Assembly: GCF_017052465.1 (NCBI RefSeq)
Contig: NZ_JAFHKT010000145.1
Coordinates: forward strand, 1-64,000
Direction: 5' to 3'
Source: Arthrobacter pascens
GTDB taxonomy: Bacteria; Actinomycetota; Actinomycetes; Actinomycetales; Micrococcaceae
Length of the DNA stretch: 64,000 nucleotides
The position numbers and the translations under genes are program-made. The first letter of the stretch is position 1. The number at the start of each line of letters is the position of its first letter. Below the pieces are notes generated by a model. It did not search any database. It was not told the origin of the DNA and saw only the letters and a list, made by a program, of their open reading frames with translations. This document shows positions 20,028 to 29,172 of this stretch, one piece after another.

Positions 20028-20798
20028 CTACCAGCGCCCCAGCACATCACTGGCGACAACTACGGCGGCCGGCCCGGCCGTGGACGACCGCAGCACGTGC
20101 GGTCCCAGGAGTGCCGTCACGGCGCCGGCGCTGCACAGTTTGGTGACCTCCCGCGGGCTGATGCCGCCTTCCGGTCCGACGACCAGCAGGATCTCCCGGG
20201 GCGCCTCCCCGGACTGGTTTGCGCTGTGCCATCCCTCGAGGACTCCGCGCAGGGGCTTCACTGCGTCTTCGTGCAGGATCACCGCCAGGGCGGCGCCCGC
20301 CACCTGAGCCGCCAGGCCCTGGGTGTCGACGGCGGGACGCACCTCGGGGATCCATGCCCGCCGTGCCTGCTTCGCCGCTGCGGAGACCGCCGACTGCCAC
20401 TTGGCGTGGGCTTTGGCGGCGCGGTCGCCCTTCCAGCGCACAATCGACCGTTCCGACTGCCAGGGGATGACGGCGTCGATGCCGAGCTCTGTGGCCGTCT
20501 CGATGGCCAGTTCGTCCCGGTCGCCCTTGGCAAGGGCCTGGACGAGCACCAGGCGCACACCGGGCCGGTCCTCCACCGTGACGGACGTACACATCACGGT
20601 CAGTTCCGCGGGCGCTGTGTGCTGCACGGATCCGGTGATGCGCCGGCCCGCGCCGTCGGCGATGTCGACCGGCTCCCCCACACCCAGACGTTTGACTGTC
20701 ACCGCATGGCGCGCCTCGGCGCCGTCCAGCACAAAAACCGAGCCGGGCTGTGTGTTGTCCAGTGTTCCGGCAGCGGTGAAAAATACGGGGTTGCTCAC
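20028..20798 (-). CDS. rsmE: 16S rRNA (uracil-1498-N3)-methyltransferase RsmE
   Basis: SPOUT-class enzyme that methylates U1498 of 16S rRNA using S-adenosylmethionine. It is 256 residues, with an N-terminal PUA-like domain (HAVTVKRLGVGEPVDIADG) and the C-terminal trefoil-knot SAM site LVVGPEGGISPREV followed by LGPHVLRSSTAGPAA. It begins 2 bp after the dnaJ stop and is the third gene of hrcA-dnaJ-rsmE, a conserved gram-positive order. Confidence 0.95.
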   Translation of the reverse strand: MSNPVFFTAAGTLDNTQPGSVFVLDGAEARHAVTVKRLGVGEPVDIADGAGRRITGSVQHTAPAELTVMCTSVTVEDRPGVRLVLVQALAKGDRDELAIETATELGIDAVIPWQSERSIVRWKGDRAAKAHAKWQSAVSAAAKQARRAWIPEVRPAVDTQGLAAQVAGAALAVILHEDAVKPLRGVLEGWHSANQSGEAPREILLVVGPEGGISPREVTKLCSAGAVTALLGPHVLRSSTAGPAAVVVASDVLGRW

Positions 20799-20800
20799 CG

Positions 20801-21928
20801 CTACAGGTTACCGAGGCGGTCCCGGAGCTTCGCGAAAACGCCGCCACTCGCGGCGAGCTTGCCCTCGGAGAACTGTTCACCGCGGAGCTTGGCGAGCTGA
20901 CGCAGCAGGTCTTCCTGAGCCGGGTCGAGCTTGGCAGGCGTCTCGACCTGCAGGTGGACCTTGAGGTCCCCGCGGCCATAGCCCCGCAAGTGCGTGACGC
21001 CGAGCCCGCGGAGGGTGATGACTTCGCCCGACTGCGTGCCCGCCTTGACGTCGATGTCCTGCTTGCCGTCGAAGGTGTCCAGGCTCAGCTCGGTACCCAG
21101 GGCCGCAGCCGTCATGGGGATGTTGAGCGTGGCGTGGAGGTCGTCGCCGTCGCGGACGTAGGTGGGGTCGTTGTTGACGCGGATTTCAACGTAGAGATCG
21201 CCGGACGGACCGCCGGCCGGACCGGCTTCGCCCTGCCCGGACAGCTGGATCCGGGTGCCCGTGGCCACACCGGCGGGAACCTTGATGGTCAGCGACCGCC
21301 GGCTGCGGATGCGGCCCTGGCCGCTGCACTCGTTGCAGGGATCCTTGATGACGGTTCCGAAGCCCTCGCAGGATCCGCAGGGTGCGGACGTCATGACCTG
21401 GCCGAGGATGGAACGCACGGCCCGCTGGACCTGGCCGCTGCCGCCGCAGATGTCGCAGCGTTCGGGATGCGTGCCTTCGCGGCAGCAGGAGCCATCACAC
21501 GTGGGGCAAACGACGGCGGTATCGACTTCGAGCTTCTTGTTGGCGCCAAAGACGGCGTCGCGCAGGTCGATCCGGACGCTGATGAGGGCGTCCTGCCCCC
21601 GCCGGACCCGCGACGCCGGGCCTGCGGTTCCGCCTGCCCCGAAGAAGGTGTCGAAGATGTCCTGGAACGCGAATCCCTGGCCGGCGTAGCTGCCGCCGCC
21701 GAAGCCGTTGTCCGTGCCGTTCTCGTTGCCCGTGGTGTCATAAACCCTGCGCTTCTGCGGATCGGACAGCACTTCGTAGGCATGGGTGACGGCCTTGAAT
21801 CGGTCAGACGCTTCAGCTCCCGGGTTCACGTCCGGGTGCAGGGTGCGGGCCAGCTTGCGGTAGGCCTTTTTGATCTCTTCTCCGGTGGCTTCCGGGGAGA
21901 CTCCGAGAACGTCGTAGTGGCTGCTCAA
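20801..21928 (-). CDS. dnaJ: Chaperone protein DnaJ (HrcA-linked paralog)
   Basis: Hsp40 co-chaperone that stimulates DnaK. It is 375 residues with a J domain (HYDVLGVSPEATGEEIKKAYRKLA, HPD in TLHPDVNPG), a Gly/Phe region, and four zinc-binding repeats: CPTCDGSC, CDICGGSG, CGSCEGFG and CNECSGQG. A substrate-binding C-terminal domain follows. Being next to hrcA rather than dnaK-grpE marks it as the actinobacterial DnaJ2. It is probably under HrcA/CIRCE control through the shared promoter. Confidence 0.95.
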   Translation of the reverse strand: MSSHYDVLGVSPEATGEEIKKAYRKLARTLHPDVNPGAEASDRFKAVTHAYEVLSDPQKRRVYDTTGNENGTDNGFGGGSYAGQGFAFQDIFDTFFGAGGTAGPASRVRRGQDALISVRIDLRDAVFGANKKLEVDTAVVCPTCDGSCCREGTHPERCDICGGSGQVQRAVRSILGQVMTSAPCGSCEGFGTVIKDPCNECSGQGRIRSRRSLTIKVPAGVATGTRIQLSGQGEAGPAGGPSGDLYVEIRVNNDPTYVRDGDDLHATLNIPMTAAALGTELSLDTFDGKQDIDVKAGTQSGEVITLRGLGVTHLRGYGRGDLKVHLQVETPAKLDPAQEDLLRQLAKLRGEQFSEGKLAASGGVFAKLRDRLGNL

Positions 21929-21985
21929 AGTTCGTATCTCTTCCTGGTTATGGTGCCTGGGTATCGGATTCGTTCGGCCGCGGGA

Positions 21986-22999
21986 TCACGGACCGAGAAT
22001 CCTCGAAAGGTAGCGGGCCACCGCGCGGACGGCGGCCATTGTGGTGGGATAGTCCATGCGGGTGGGCCCAAGGATGCCGATCTTGGCGGTGGCGTCGGGT
22101 CCATAGCCGGTGGCAACCACCGACGCCTCGGCGAGTCCGTCGTAGGGGTTCTCCCGGCCAATGCTCACGGCGACTCCGCGGGGATCCTGTGCCATGTCAC
22201 TGAGGAGCCGCAGCATGACCACCTGTTCCTCGAGGGCCTCGAGGACGGGTCCGATGCTGAGGGGGAAGTCCACGTTGGACCGTGCCAGGTTCGCGGTGCC
22301 GGCCAAGACCATGCGGTCTTCCCTGCTGCTGTGCGAGAGGGCCTCGAGAGCCCTGCTGAGGGCGACGGCAGCCGGCCGCTCGGCCGGAGCGCAGCCGGCC
22401 ACCACGGCGGCGAGGTACTGGGGCAGCATGGTCAGCGCCGTGCCTGCGACGCCTGCAAGGAACCTGGTCCGCAACGCCGACAGCGTGTCGTCGCTGAGTT
22501 CCTGGCCGACGTCGACGACGCGCTGCTCGACCTTGCCCGAGTCGGCGATCAGCACGATGAGGACCTTGCGCGGCGCCAACTGGACGAATTCAATGTGGCG
22601 CACCACGGCCCGGCTCAGGTGCGGGTACTGCACCACGGCCACTTGGTTGGTCAGCTGCGCCAGGAGCCTTACCGTGCGCTCCAGGACGTCGTCGAGATCG
22701 TCGGACCCCTCCAGCAATGACTGGATGGCGCGGCGCTCGGCCGGAGACAGTGGCTTGACCGCCGAAATCTGGTCCACAAAAAGCCGGTAGCCCTTGTCGG
22801 TGGGAATCCTGCCGGCGCTCGTGTGCGGGGCGGTGATGAGTCCCTCGTCCTCGAGCGCAGCCATGTCATTGCGGATGGTGGCGCTGGAAACCCCCAAATG
22901 GTGGCGCTCGACCAGCGCCTTGGATCCGACAGGCTCGCGGGAATGGACGTAGTCCTCCACAATGGCGCGCAGCACCTCAAGCTTGCGTGGTTCGCTCAC
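21986..22999 (-). CDS. hrcA: Heat-inducible transcription repressor HrcA
   Basis: Represses class I heat-shock genes by binding CIRCE. It is 337 residues. The N-terminal winged helix is [30 protein letters not shown], and the GAF-like HrcA domain is in the C-terminal two-thirds ([16 protein letters not shown]). The start is the GTG of [13 protein letters not shown], preceded by a strong GGAGGTGG site. An upstream in-frame extension of 19 residues runs into the CIRCE operator and is not coding. It heads the hrcA-dnaJ-rsmE operon and should be autoregulated. Confidence 0.95.
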   Translation of the reverse strand: MSEPRKLEVLRAIVEDYVHSREPVGSKALVERHHLGVSSATIRNDMAALEDEGLITAPHTSAGRIPTDKGYRLFVDQISAVKPLSPAERRAIQSLLEGSDDLDDVLERTVRLLAQLTNQVAVVQYPHLSRAVVRHIEFVQLAPRKVLIVLIADSGKVEQRVVDVGQELSDDTLSALRTRFLAGVAGTALTMLPQYLAAVVAGCAPAERPAAVALSRALEALSHSSREDRMVLAGTANLARSNVDFPLSIGPVLEALEEQVVMLRLLSDMAQDPRGVAVSIGRENPYDGLAEASVVATGYGPDATAKIGILGPTRMDYPTTMAAVRAVARYLSRILGP

Positions 23000-23049
23000 A
23001 ATCCACCTCCGATCAACTGTTTTTGCGGGCAAGGGCAGGCAGCGCATGG

Positions 23050-23076
23050 TTAGCACTCGACATCCCTAAGTGCTAA
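23050..23076. promoter_or_regulatory. CIRCE operator (HrcA binding site)
   Basis: TTAGCACT, 11 bases, then AGTGCTAA: perfect 8-base arms matching the CIRCE consensus TTAGCACTC-N9-GAGTGCTAA except for the inner pair on one side. It is 50 bp upstream of hrcA, so it should mediate autoregulation of hrcA-dnaJ-rsmE. Confidence 0.93.
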
Positions 23077-23203
23077 CAAGTCTAATATGAGACGGCCCGT
23101 TGTTAGCATTGGTACCGCTCCGGGCGAAATTCCGGGCCCGCGTCCGGCCGGAGGCTGTTTACCGGCCAGGCGGCAGCCTCCTAGCGCAAAGCGGTGTTTA
23201 ACT

Positions 23204-24058
23204 ATGCAGTACCAGACCTGGGGTCCGCAGGAGATTGCCGCGCCCGCCAAGAACAATTTGCCGGAAGTGCCGGTTGAGCGCGGAATGGTGCTGGAAGACG
23301 TGCAGTCCGGCTGGGTGGGGGCCGTGACGCGGGTCGAGAAGTCCGGCGGGATGCATGTGGTGGCCCTTGAGGACCGCCGCGGCAAGTCCCGTTCCTTCCG
23401 GCTTGGCTTCGGGTTCCTGCTGGAGGGCCAGCCCATCCGGCTGATGCCGCCGGCCCCGGCCGCCAAACGGCCAGGTTCCGGCCCGGCCGGACGGACGGCG
23501 TCGGGCTCCGTCCGCGTGGAGGGCCAGCGCGCCCAGGTGGCCAAAGCCAGCCGGATCTGGGTTGAAGGCAAGCACGACGCTGAACTCGTGGAGAAGGTCT
23601 GGGGCGATGACCTCCGGGTGGAGGGAATCGTCGTCGAGCCCCTTCACGGCATCGACGACCTGGCCGGGGCGGTCGCCGCGTTCCGGCCGGGACCGGGCCG
23701 CAGGCTGGGGGTCCTCGTGGACCACCTTGTCCCGGATTCCAAGGAGTCCCGTATCGCGGAGGCCGTCATGGCCTCGCCCGGCGCCGCGGGGAACGTGCTC
23801 ATCGTGGGCCACCCCTACGTGGATGTCTGGCAGGCCATCCGGCCCTCCGTCCTGGGGATCGCGCAGTGGCCGGTGGTGCCCAGGGGCACCGACTGGAAGA
23901 CCGGGATCCTGGCCGCCTTCGGCTGGCCGCACGCCACGAAGGAGGATGTCGGCCTGGGCTGGCAGAAGCTCCTGGGTGCGGTGCGGACCTACGCCGATCT
24001 CGAGCCTGCCCTGCTGGGGCGGGTGGAGGAGGTCATCGACTTCCTCACCGTGCCTTAG
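23204..24058 (+). CDS. DUF3097 family protein, possibly TOPRIM-like
   Basis: Actinobacterial protein of unknown function, 284 residues, cytoplasmic. It starts at the ATG of MQYQTWGPQEI. The N-terminal part (25-80) resembles a small beta domain (GMVLEDVQSGWVGAVTRV). From residue 115 the sequence RIWVEGKHDAELVEKVWG, followed near 165 by LGVLVDHLVPDSKESRIAE, looks like the Glu and Asp-x-Asp-like motifs of TOPRIM domains (primases, RNase M5). That likeness is my inference. The C-terminal part holds the conserved GHPYVDVWQAIRP and WPVVPRGTDWKTGI blocks. It is divergent from hrcA across the CIRCE site. Confidence 0.85.
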   Translation: MQYQTWGPQEIAAPAKNNLPEVPVERGMVLEDVQSGWVGAVTRVEKSGGMHVVALEDRRGKSRSFRLGFGFLLEGQPIRLMPPAPAAKRPGSGPAGRTASGSVRVEGQRAQVAKASRIWVEGKHDAELVEKVWGDDLRVEGIVVEPLHGIDDLAGAVAAFRPGPGRRLGVLVDHLVPDSKESRIAEAVMASPGAAGNVLIVGHPYVDVWQAIRPSVLGIAQWPVVPRGTDWKTGILAAFGWPHATKEDVGLGWQKLLGAVRTYADLEPALLGRVEEVIDFLTVP

Positions 24059-24182
24059 TCGAGCCGGGCTTGTCATCGCAGCACGGATCAACAATTCCGT
24101 CGGGACCTTTCGAAGGGGCGGACCGTAGCATGGGGTGTATGAAGGCGGGCAGGCAGCAGAGACGTTCAGGGCGGAAACGGCA

Positions 24183-24629
24183 ATGACCGGCGACCGGGAT
24201 CGGGATGCTTTCCGGCGCCCGCGGCAGGCCCGGCCACGTGACGCACTTGGCCGGCCGCTGCCGTACGGAAGCGTTGGAGTCGAGCCGGTCCCGGAGGAGC
24301 CGCTGCCGCCGGAGCAGACGTTAGTCTCGGCCCGGAGCCTGGTGGACGCCGGCCGGCCCTTCGCCGCCCATGAAGTACTCGAGGCGCGCTGGAAAGCCGG
24401 GCCGGCCGAAGAACGCAACCTCTGGCAGGGGCTCGCCCAGATCTGTGTCGGGCTCACCCACGCCGCCCGCGGGAACAGCGTTGGCGCGCTCCGGCTCGTC
24501 GAGCGCGGCGCGGCACGGCTCGAGGAGTACAGTTCCGGCGAGGGACCAACCTACGGGCTCGATCTGTCCGCCGTTGTGGGCTGCGCACGTGACCGGTTAC
24601 ACACCGGCGGGCGAGCCGGCGATCAGTAA
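24183..24629 (+). CDS. DUF309 domain protein
   Basis: Small helical protein of unknown function, 148 residues. The DUF309 core is at residues 45-120: PFAAHEVLEARWK (conserved His-Glu pair) and NLWQGLAQICVGLTHAARGN. The N-terminal 40 residues are Arg/Pro rich. The start is uncertain; the ATG of MTGDRDRD is used here, but a GTG 48 bp upstream (24135) is also in frame. It is followed after 9 bp by the DinB-like gene, so the two probably form an operon. Confidence 0.8.
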   Translation: MTGDRDRDAFRRPRQARPRDALGRPLPYGSVGVEPVPEEPLPPEQTLVSARSLVDAGRPFAAHEVLEARWKAGPAEERNLWQGLAQICVGLTHAARGNSVGALRLVERGAARLEEYSSGEGPTYGLDLSAVVGCARDRLHTGGRAGDQ

Positions 24630-24638
24630 GGGGACCCG

Positions 24639-25148
24639 ATGAAATCCAACGAATTGCTGCTGGACGCCTTCGGCCGGATCCATGACACCGTGACCGCCAC
24701 CCTGGACGGGACCGACGACGGGTCCCTGATCCGCCGGCCCGCGGGCAGCGGAAACTCGATTGCGTGGCTCGTCTGGCACCTCGGCCGGATAGAGGACTCG
24801 CAGGTCGCCGCCGCCGCCGGCCTGGACCAGGTATGGCTCTCGCAGGGGTTTGCCGGCCGCTTCGGCCTGCCGCTGCCCGACCGCGACACAGGCTACGGCC
24901 ATTCGAGCGACCAGGTCGGCGCCGTGCACGCCACGCCGGAGCTGTTGCGCGCATACTACGACGCCGTTCACCGGCAGACCGTGGAGTTTCTGAAATCTCT
25001 CGGCGACGAGGACTTCGACCGCGTCGTCGACTACCACTGGGACCCGCCGGTCACCCTCGGCGTGCGGCTGGTCAGCACTATTGCCGATTGCCTCCAGCAC
25101 GTGGGGCAGGCCGCGTACGCCAAGGGCTTGGGCCCGGCACACGGTTAG
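24639..25148 (+). CDS. DinB/DUF664 family protein (mycothiol-transferase-like)
   Basis: Four-helix-bundle protein of 169 residues of the DinB/YfiT superfamily, whose actinobacterial members are mycothiol-dependent transferases or hydrolases. The metal-ligand His residues appear as SIAWLVWHLGRIED near residue 40 and DCLQHVGQAAYAKGL near 155, with a third probably in the central region. It lies 9 bp after the DUF309 gene. Use of mycothiol as thiol cofactor is inferred from the family and the likely host group. The substrate is unknown. Confidence 0.85.
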   Translation: MKSNELLLDAFGRIHDTVTATLDGTDDGSLIRRPAGSGNSIAWLVWHLGRIEDSQVAAAAGLDQVWLSQGFAGRFGLPLPDRDTGYGHSSDQVGAVHATPELLRAYYDAVHRQTVEFLKSLGDEDFDRVVDYHWDPPVTLGVRLVSTIADCLQHVGQAAYAKGLGPAHG

Positions 25149-25291
25149 AGCCGGCTCGGCGGCGCGTCGTTCATTCCGCGCCCGACCCAGTATTCTTGGA
25201 AGGGCGCCTTCCGCGCTGCCGCCGTCCGGGTTACCGGCTGGCGGCGAATACCGGCACCAACGCACCAACGCAAGTTTAAGGAAGACTCACC

Positions 25292-25711
25292 GTGGCAGAA
25301 GACGCTCGTGACCGCAGGGACCACCAGTCCGGCCCTGACGTGCCCCAGTACCATGGCGTGCCTGCCAATGCGCTTCCGCTGACAGCCAGCGAGGACCGGC
25401 AGTGGGCCACGCTGGCCCACTTCGGCGGCATCCTCGGCTGCGTTCCGGCGCTGCTGATCTACCTGATTTTCCGGGAGCGGGGTCCGTTCACGGCCCAGGA
25501 ATCCAAGGAAGCCCTCAACTTCACGCTGCCGCCCACCATCGCGGCCGTGCTTGCCAACCTCCTGGTGCTCCTCCCGGTGGTGGGCAATATTTTCGCCGTC
25601 ATTGCCACGCTGATCTGGATCGCACTGACGTGCTTCGCGGTGTCCGCCGGCATCCACGTCAACCGGGGCCAGCCGCACCGGTACCAGTTCAACCTCCGCT
25701 GGATTAAGTAA
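25292..25711 (+). CDS. DUF4870 domain membrane protein
   Basis: Small membrane protein of 139 residues. The core is DRQWATLAHFGGILGCVPALLIYLIFRERGPFTAQESKEALNF-like, with helices near residues 45-65, 85-105 and 105-125; the AQESKEALNF turn is the DUF4870 hallmark. The N-terminal 25 residues are polar. The GTG start has an AAGGAAG site 10 nt upstream. A strong terminator follows. The function of the family is not known; some members are linked to Tic20-like folds. Confidence 0.88.
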   Translation: MAEDARDRRDHQSGPDVPQYHGVPANALPLTASEDRQWATLAHFGGILGCVPALLIYLIFRERGPFTAQESKEALNFTLPPTIAAVLANLLVLLPVVGNIFAVIATLIWIALTCFAVSAGIHVNRGQPHRYQFNLRWIK

Positions 25712-25720
25712 GCGCCCAAG

Positions 25721-25758
25721 GCAGCGGCCCCAGACCTGTTCGCTTCTGGGGCCGCTGC
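25721..25758. terminator. Terminator between DUF4870 and hemW
   Basis: A 14-bp perfect stem (GCAGCGGCCCCAGA, partner 25745-25758) with a 10-base loop, followed by TTTGGTTTT on the plus strand. It ends the DUF4870 transcript and may also serve hemW from the other side. Confidence 0.85.
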
Positions 25759-25804
25759 TTTGGTTTTAAGCCATGCCCCGGTGGTGCGGCCGCGGGCGGG
25801 AGAT

Positions 25805-27034
25805 TCAGTCCGGCAGGATCCTGCGGACCACGGCGTCGGCCAGCAGCCGGCCCTTGAGGGTCAGGACCAGCCGGCCGCGGAAGGCGTCGGCCGGCACCAC
25901 AAGGCCGTCGGCGATGAGCCCGGCCACAGCGTGCCTGCCGTCGTCGGACAGTGTGCTGACCGCCAGCCCTGATGCCAGCCTGGCCTCAAGCATGACGCGT
26001 TCCACACGCCGGGTCTCGGCGTCGAGGGTCTCGCGTCCGGCCGCCGGCGACACGCCGGAGCCGAGCCTGCCGGCGTAGGCGGTGGGGTGCTTCACGTTCC
26101 ACCACCGGACACCGCCGACGTGCGAGTGCGCGCCCGGGCCGATCCCCCACCAGTCGTCCCCGCGCCAGTAGGCCAGGTTGTGGCGGCACGCCTGCTCCGG
26201 CGTCGCGGACCAGTTGCTGACCTCGTACCAGTGCAGGCCGGCGTCGGAAATCATCCGGTCGGCGAGTTCGTACTTGTCGGCGTGGTCGTCGTCGTCAATT
26301 TCCGGAACTTCGCCGCGGCGGATCTGGGCGGCGAGCTTGGTGCCGTCCTCAATGATCAGCGCGTAGGCGCTGATGTGGTCCGGACCGTACGACAGTGCGG
26401 TCTCCAGCGAAAAGCGCCAGTCATCGATTGACTCGCCCGGTGTGCCGTAGATCAGGTCCAGGCTGACAGCCAGTCCAGCTTCCCGTGCCCATTTCACCAC
26501 CTGCGGTACGCGGCTCGGAGTGTGGGTGCGGTCGAGGACCTTCAGCACGTGGGGCACCGCGGACTGCATGCCGAAGGAGACGCGTGTGAAGCCCGCGTCG
26601 GCGAGCAGCTGCAGGGACTCCGGAGTGACGGAATCCGGGTTGGCCTCCGTGGTCACTTCGGCACCGGGTTCGATCCCCCATGTGTCTATGGCGGCACGGA
26701 GGATCCTGGCCAGATCCTCCGCGGGCAGCAGCGTGGGCGTCCCGCCGCCGAAGAACACGGTGCGGAGTTTGCGGGCAGGAAGGCCCGACTGCTCCAGGGC
26801 GCGGGCGGCGAACTCCACTTCGGAAATGGCCGTGGAGGCGTAGGCGTCCTGGGATGCGCCGCCGCCGAGTTCCGTGGCGGTGTAGGTGTTGAAGTCGCAA
26901 TAGCCGCAGCGCACCGCGCAGAACGGGATGTGCACGTAGAGCCCGAAGGCCCGCTCCGCCGCACCGTCCGCCGCCTGCTGCGGCAGCAGACCGTCCGACG
27001 GCGCGGGGTCGCCCAGGGGAAGAACGCTAGGCAC
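25805..27034 (-). CDS. hemW: Radical SAM heme chaperone HemW
   Basis: Radical-SAM protein related to oxygen-independent coproporphyrinogen oxidase; HemW binds heme and inserts it into respiratory enzymes. It is 409 residues. The 4Fe-4S motif is CAVRCGYCDF (CxxxCxxC) near residue 38. VFFGGGTPTLLP follows, and a C-terminal HemN domain ends the protein. The CPO-type extra Cys before the CxxxCxxC motif is absent, favouring HemW over HemN. It lies 36 bp downstream of lepA on the same strand, a common linkage. Confidence 0.92.
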   Translation of the reverse strand: MPSVLPLGDPAPSDGLLPQQAADGAAERAFGLYVHIPFCAVRCGYCDFNTYTATELGGGASQDAYASTAISEVEFAARALEQSGLPARKLRTVFFGGGTPTLLPAEDLARILRAAIDTWGIEPGAEVTTEANPDSVTPESLQLLADAGFTRVSFGMQSAVPHVLKVLDRTHTPSRVPQVVKWAREAGLAVSLDLIYGTPGESIDDWRFSLETALSYGPDHISAYALIIEDGTKLAAQIRRGEVPEIDDDDHADKYELADRMISDAGLHWYEVSNWSATPEQACRHNLAYWRGDDWWGIGPGAHSHVGGVRWWNVKHPTAYAGRLGSGVSPAAGRETLDAETRRVERVMLEARLASGLAVSTLSDDGRHAVAGLIADGLVVPADAFRGRLVLTLKGRLLADAVVRRILPD

Positions 27035-27070
27035 GGGTGCGGCCTCCGGTGGTTCCGGCCACGGTCATCA

Positions 27071-28924
27071 CTACTTCTTGGCCTTGTCCTTGGACTCTTC
27101 GGTGGTCAGCGCGGCGATGAAGGCTTCCTGCGGGACCTCGACGCGGCCCACCATCTTCATGCGCTTCTTGCCTTCCTTCTGCTTTTCCAGCAGTTTGCGC
27201 TTCCGGGAGATGTCACCGCCGTAGCACTTGGCAAGAACGTCCTTGCGGATGGCGCGGATGGACTCGCGGGCGATGATCCGGGATCCGATGGCGGCTTGGA
27301 TGGGTACCTCGAACTGCTGGCGCGGGATGAGTTCACGCAGCTTGCCGGTCATCATCACGCCGTAGGCGTAGGCCTTGTCCCGGTGCGTGATGGCGGAGAA
27401 GGCATCGACCTGCTCGCCCTGGAGCATGATGTCCACCTTGACCAGGTCGGCCACCTGCTCGCCGTCAGCCTTCCAGTCGAGCGATCCGTAGCCTCGGGTC
27501 TTGGACTTGAGGATGTCGAAGAAGTCGAAGACGATCTCGGCCAGGGGCAGACGGTACCGGATTTCCACCCGGTCCTCCGAGAGGTAGTCCATGCCGCCCA
27601 TGACGCCGCGCCGGCTCTGGCACAGCTCCATGATGGCGCCGACGAACTCGTTCGGCGCAAGGATGGTGGCGGACACCATCGGCTCGCGGACTTCAGCGAT
27701 CTTGCCGCTGGGGTATTCGCTGGGGTTCGTGACGTGGACGACCTTCTTGTCTTCCAGCGTCACTTCATATTCCACGTTGGGGGCAGTGGAAATCAGGTCC
27801 AGGTTGTATTCACGCTCAAGCCGCTCGCGGGTAATTTCCAAGTGCAGCAGGCCCAGGAATCCCACGCGGAAACCGAATCCCAGCGCGGCGGATGTTTCGG
27901 GCTCGTACACAAGCGCGGCATCGTTGAGCATCAGCTTCTCCAGGGCATCGCGGAGCACCGGATAGTCCGTGCCATCCAGCGGATACAGGCCGGAGAAGAC
28001 CATAGGCTTGGCATCGGCATAGCCGGGGAGAGAATCTGCGGCCGGCTTGGCAAGGTTAGTGACGGTGTCGCCCACCTTGGACAGGCGGACGTCCTTCACA
28101 CCCGTGATCAGGTAGCCGACTTCGCCGACGCCGAGGCCCTTGGACGGCGTGGGTTCCGGGGAGCTGACGCCGATTTCCAGGAGCTCGTGCGTGGCGCGGG
28201 TGGACATCATCTGGATGCGCTCCCGGGGGTGGAGCATGCCATCCACCACGCGGACGTAGGTGACAACGCCGCGGTACGTGTCATAGACGGAGTCGAAGAT
28301 CATGGCACGGGCGGGGGCGTCCGGGTCTCCCACGGGAGCGGGAAGATCGCGGACGATCTTGTCCAGCAGAACCTCGACGCCCATGCCGGTCTTGCCGGAG
28401 ACGCGGAGCACGTCGTCGGGGTCGCCGCCGATCAGGCTTGCCAGTTCCACCGCATACTTCTCGGGCTGCGCCGCCGGCAGGTCGATCTTGTTCAGAACCG
28501 GGATGATCGTGAGGTTGTTTTCCATCGCCAGATAGAGGTTGGCGAGGGTCTGGGCCTCGATGCCCTGGGCCGCGTCCACCAGGAGCACTGCGCCTTCGCA
28601 GGCGGCCAGGGACCGGGACACCTCGTAGGTGAAGTCCACGTGGCCCGGGGTGTCGATCATGTTCAGTGCGTAGCTGACGCCGTCGACGTCCCAGGGCATG
28701 CGGACGGCCTGGGACTTGATGGTGATGCCGCGTTCTCGTTCGATATCCATGCGGTCCAGATACTGGGCCTTCATGTCGCGGGACTGCACGACGCCGGTGT
28801 ACTGAAGCATGCGGTCGGCCAGGGTGGATTTACCGTGGTCAATGTGCGCGATGATGCAGAAATTCCGAATGATGGCCGGATCTGTCGCGGCGGGCACCGG
28901 GGCGGTGCGGGCCATGGGAGACAC
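27071..28924 (-). CDS. lepA: Elongation factor 4 (LepA)
   Basis: Ribosomal GTPase involved in translation initiation and back-translocation. It is 617 residues. G1 is [14 protein letters not shown] near residue 30, G2 includes ERERGITI, G3 is DTPGHVDF, and G4 is NKIDLP. Domain II, an EF-G-like domain III/V, and the LepA-specific C-terminal domain ([25 protein letters not shown]) follow. It is cotranscribed with hemW. All hallmark motifs are intact. Confidence 0.97.
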   Translation of the reverse strand: MSPMARTAPVPAATDPAIIRNFCIIAHIDHGKSTLADRMLQYTGVVQSRDMKAQYLDRMDIERERGITIKSQAVRMPWDVDGVSYALNMIDTPGHVDFTYEVSRSLAACEGAVLLVDAAQGIEAQTLANLYLAMENNLTIIPVLNKIDLPAAQPEKYAVELASLIGGDPDDVLRVSGKTGMGVEVLLDKIVRDLPAPVGDPDAPARAMIFDSVYDTYRGVVTYVRVVDGMLHPRERIQMMSTRATHELLEIGVSSPEPTPSKGLGVGEVGYLITGVKDVRLSKVGDTVTNLAKPAADSLPGYADAKPMVFSGLYPLDGTDYPVLRDALEKLMLNDAALVYEPETSAALGFGFRVGFLGLLHLEITRERLEREYNLDLISTAPNVEYEVTLEDKKVVHVTNPSEYPSGKIAEVREPMVSATILAPNEFVGAIMELCQSRRGVMGGMDYLSEDRVEIRYRLPLAEIVFDFFDILKSKTRGYGSLDWKADGEQVADLVKVDIMLQGEQVDAFSAITHRDKAYAYGVMMTGKLRELIPRQQFEVPIQAAIGSRIIARESIRAIRKDVLAKCYGGDISRKRKLLEKQKEGKKRMKMVGRVEVPQEAFIAALTTEESKDKAKK

Positions 28925-29033
28925 GCAGGGTCCTTACTGTTGGCATTTCCGCGGCGTCATTCCGGGCCGAACTCGGGCCATCCTGCTGCTGCCGCATATC
29001 TGAACCTCTAGTCTCCCACGTTCGGGGCGCCCA

Positions 29034-29105
29034 CAGTACATTGAAAGCGGCAGTGCATTCGAAGCAGCGGCGCACTCGAAGCCGCAATACATTCCGAGCC
29101 GCATC
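29034..29105. repeat. Degenerate tandem repeat between lepA and the MazF-like gene
   Basis: About four imperfect units of 14-20 bp built on CAGTRCATTCGAAGCNGCGG run in tandem. No coding potential is seen. It may be slippage-derived. Confidence 0.45.
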
Positions 29106-29159
29106 ACATCTGCAGCTGCGGCGGTTGCCGGGAGGCCGGACGCCGGCATGACCCGGCGG

Positions 29160-29165
29160 TATCGT
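29160..29165 (+). promoter_or_regulatory. -10 element for a leaderless PemK/MazF-like transcript
   Basis: TATCGT ends seven bases before the ATG, and there is no ribosome site between. Confidence 0.35.
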
Positions 29166-29172
29166 TGGCGGC

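Noticed and set aside
20954..22720. 588-codon plus-strand frame over dnaJ and hrcA
   Set aside because: Antisense shadow; both minus-strand genes are unmistakable.
26522..29011. 829-codon open frame on the plus strand across hemW and lepA
   Set aside because: It is antisense to lepA and hemW, which have full family motifs; the translation is His/Gly/Val/Asp rich with no domain, as expected for a shadow frame in high-GC DNA.
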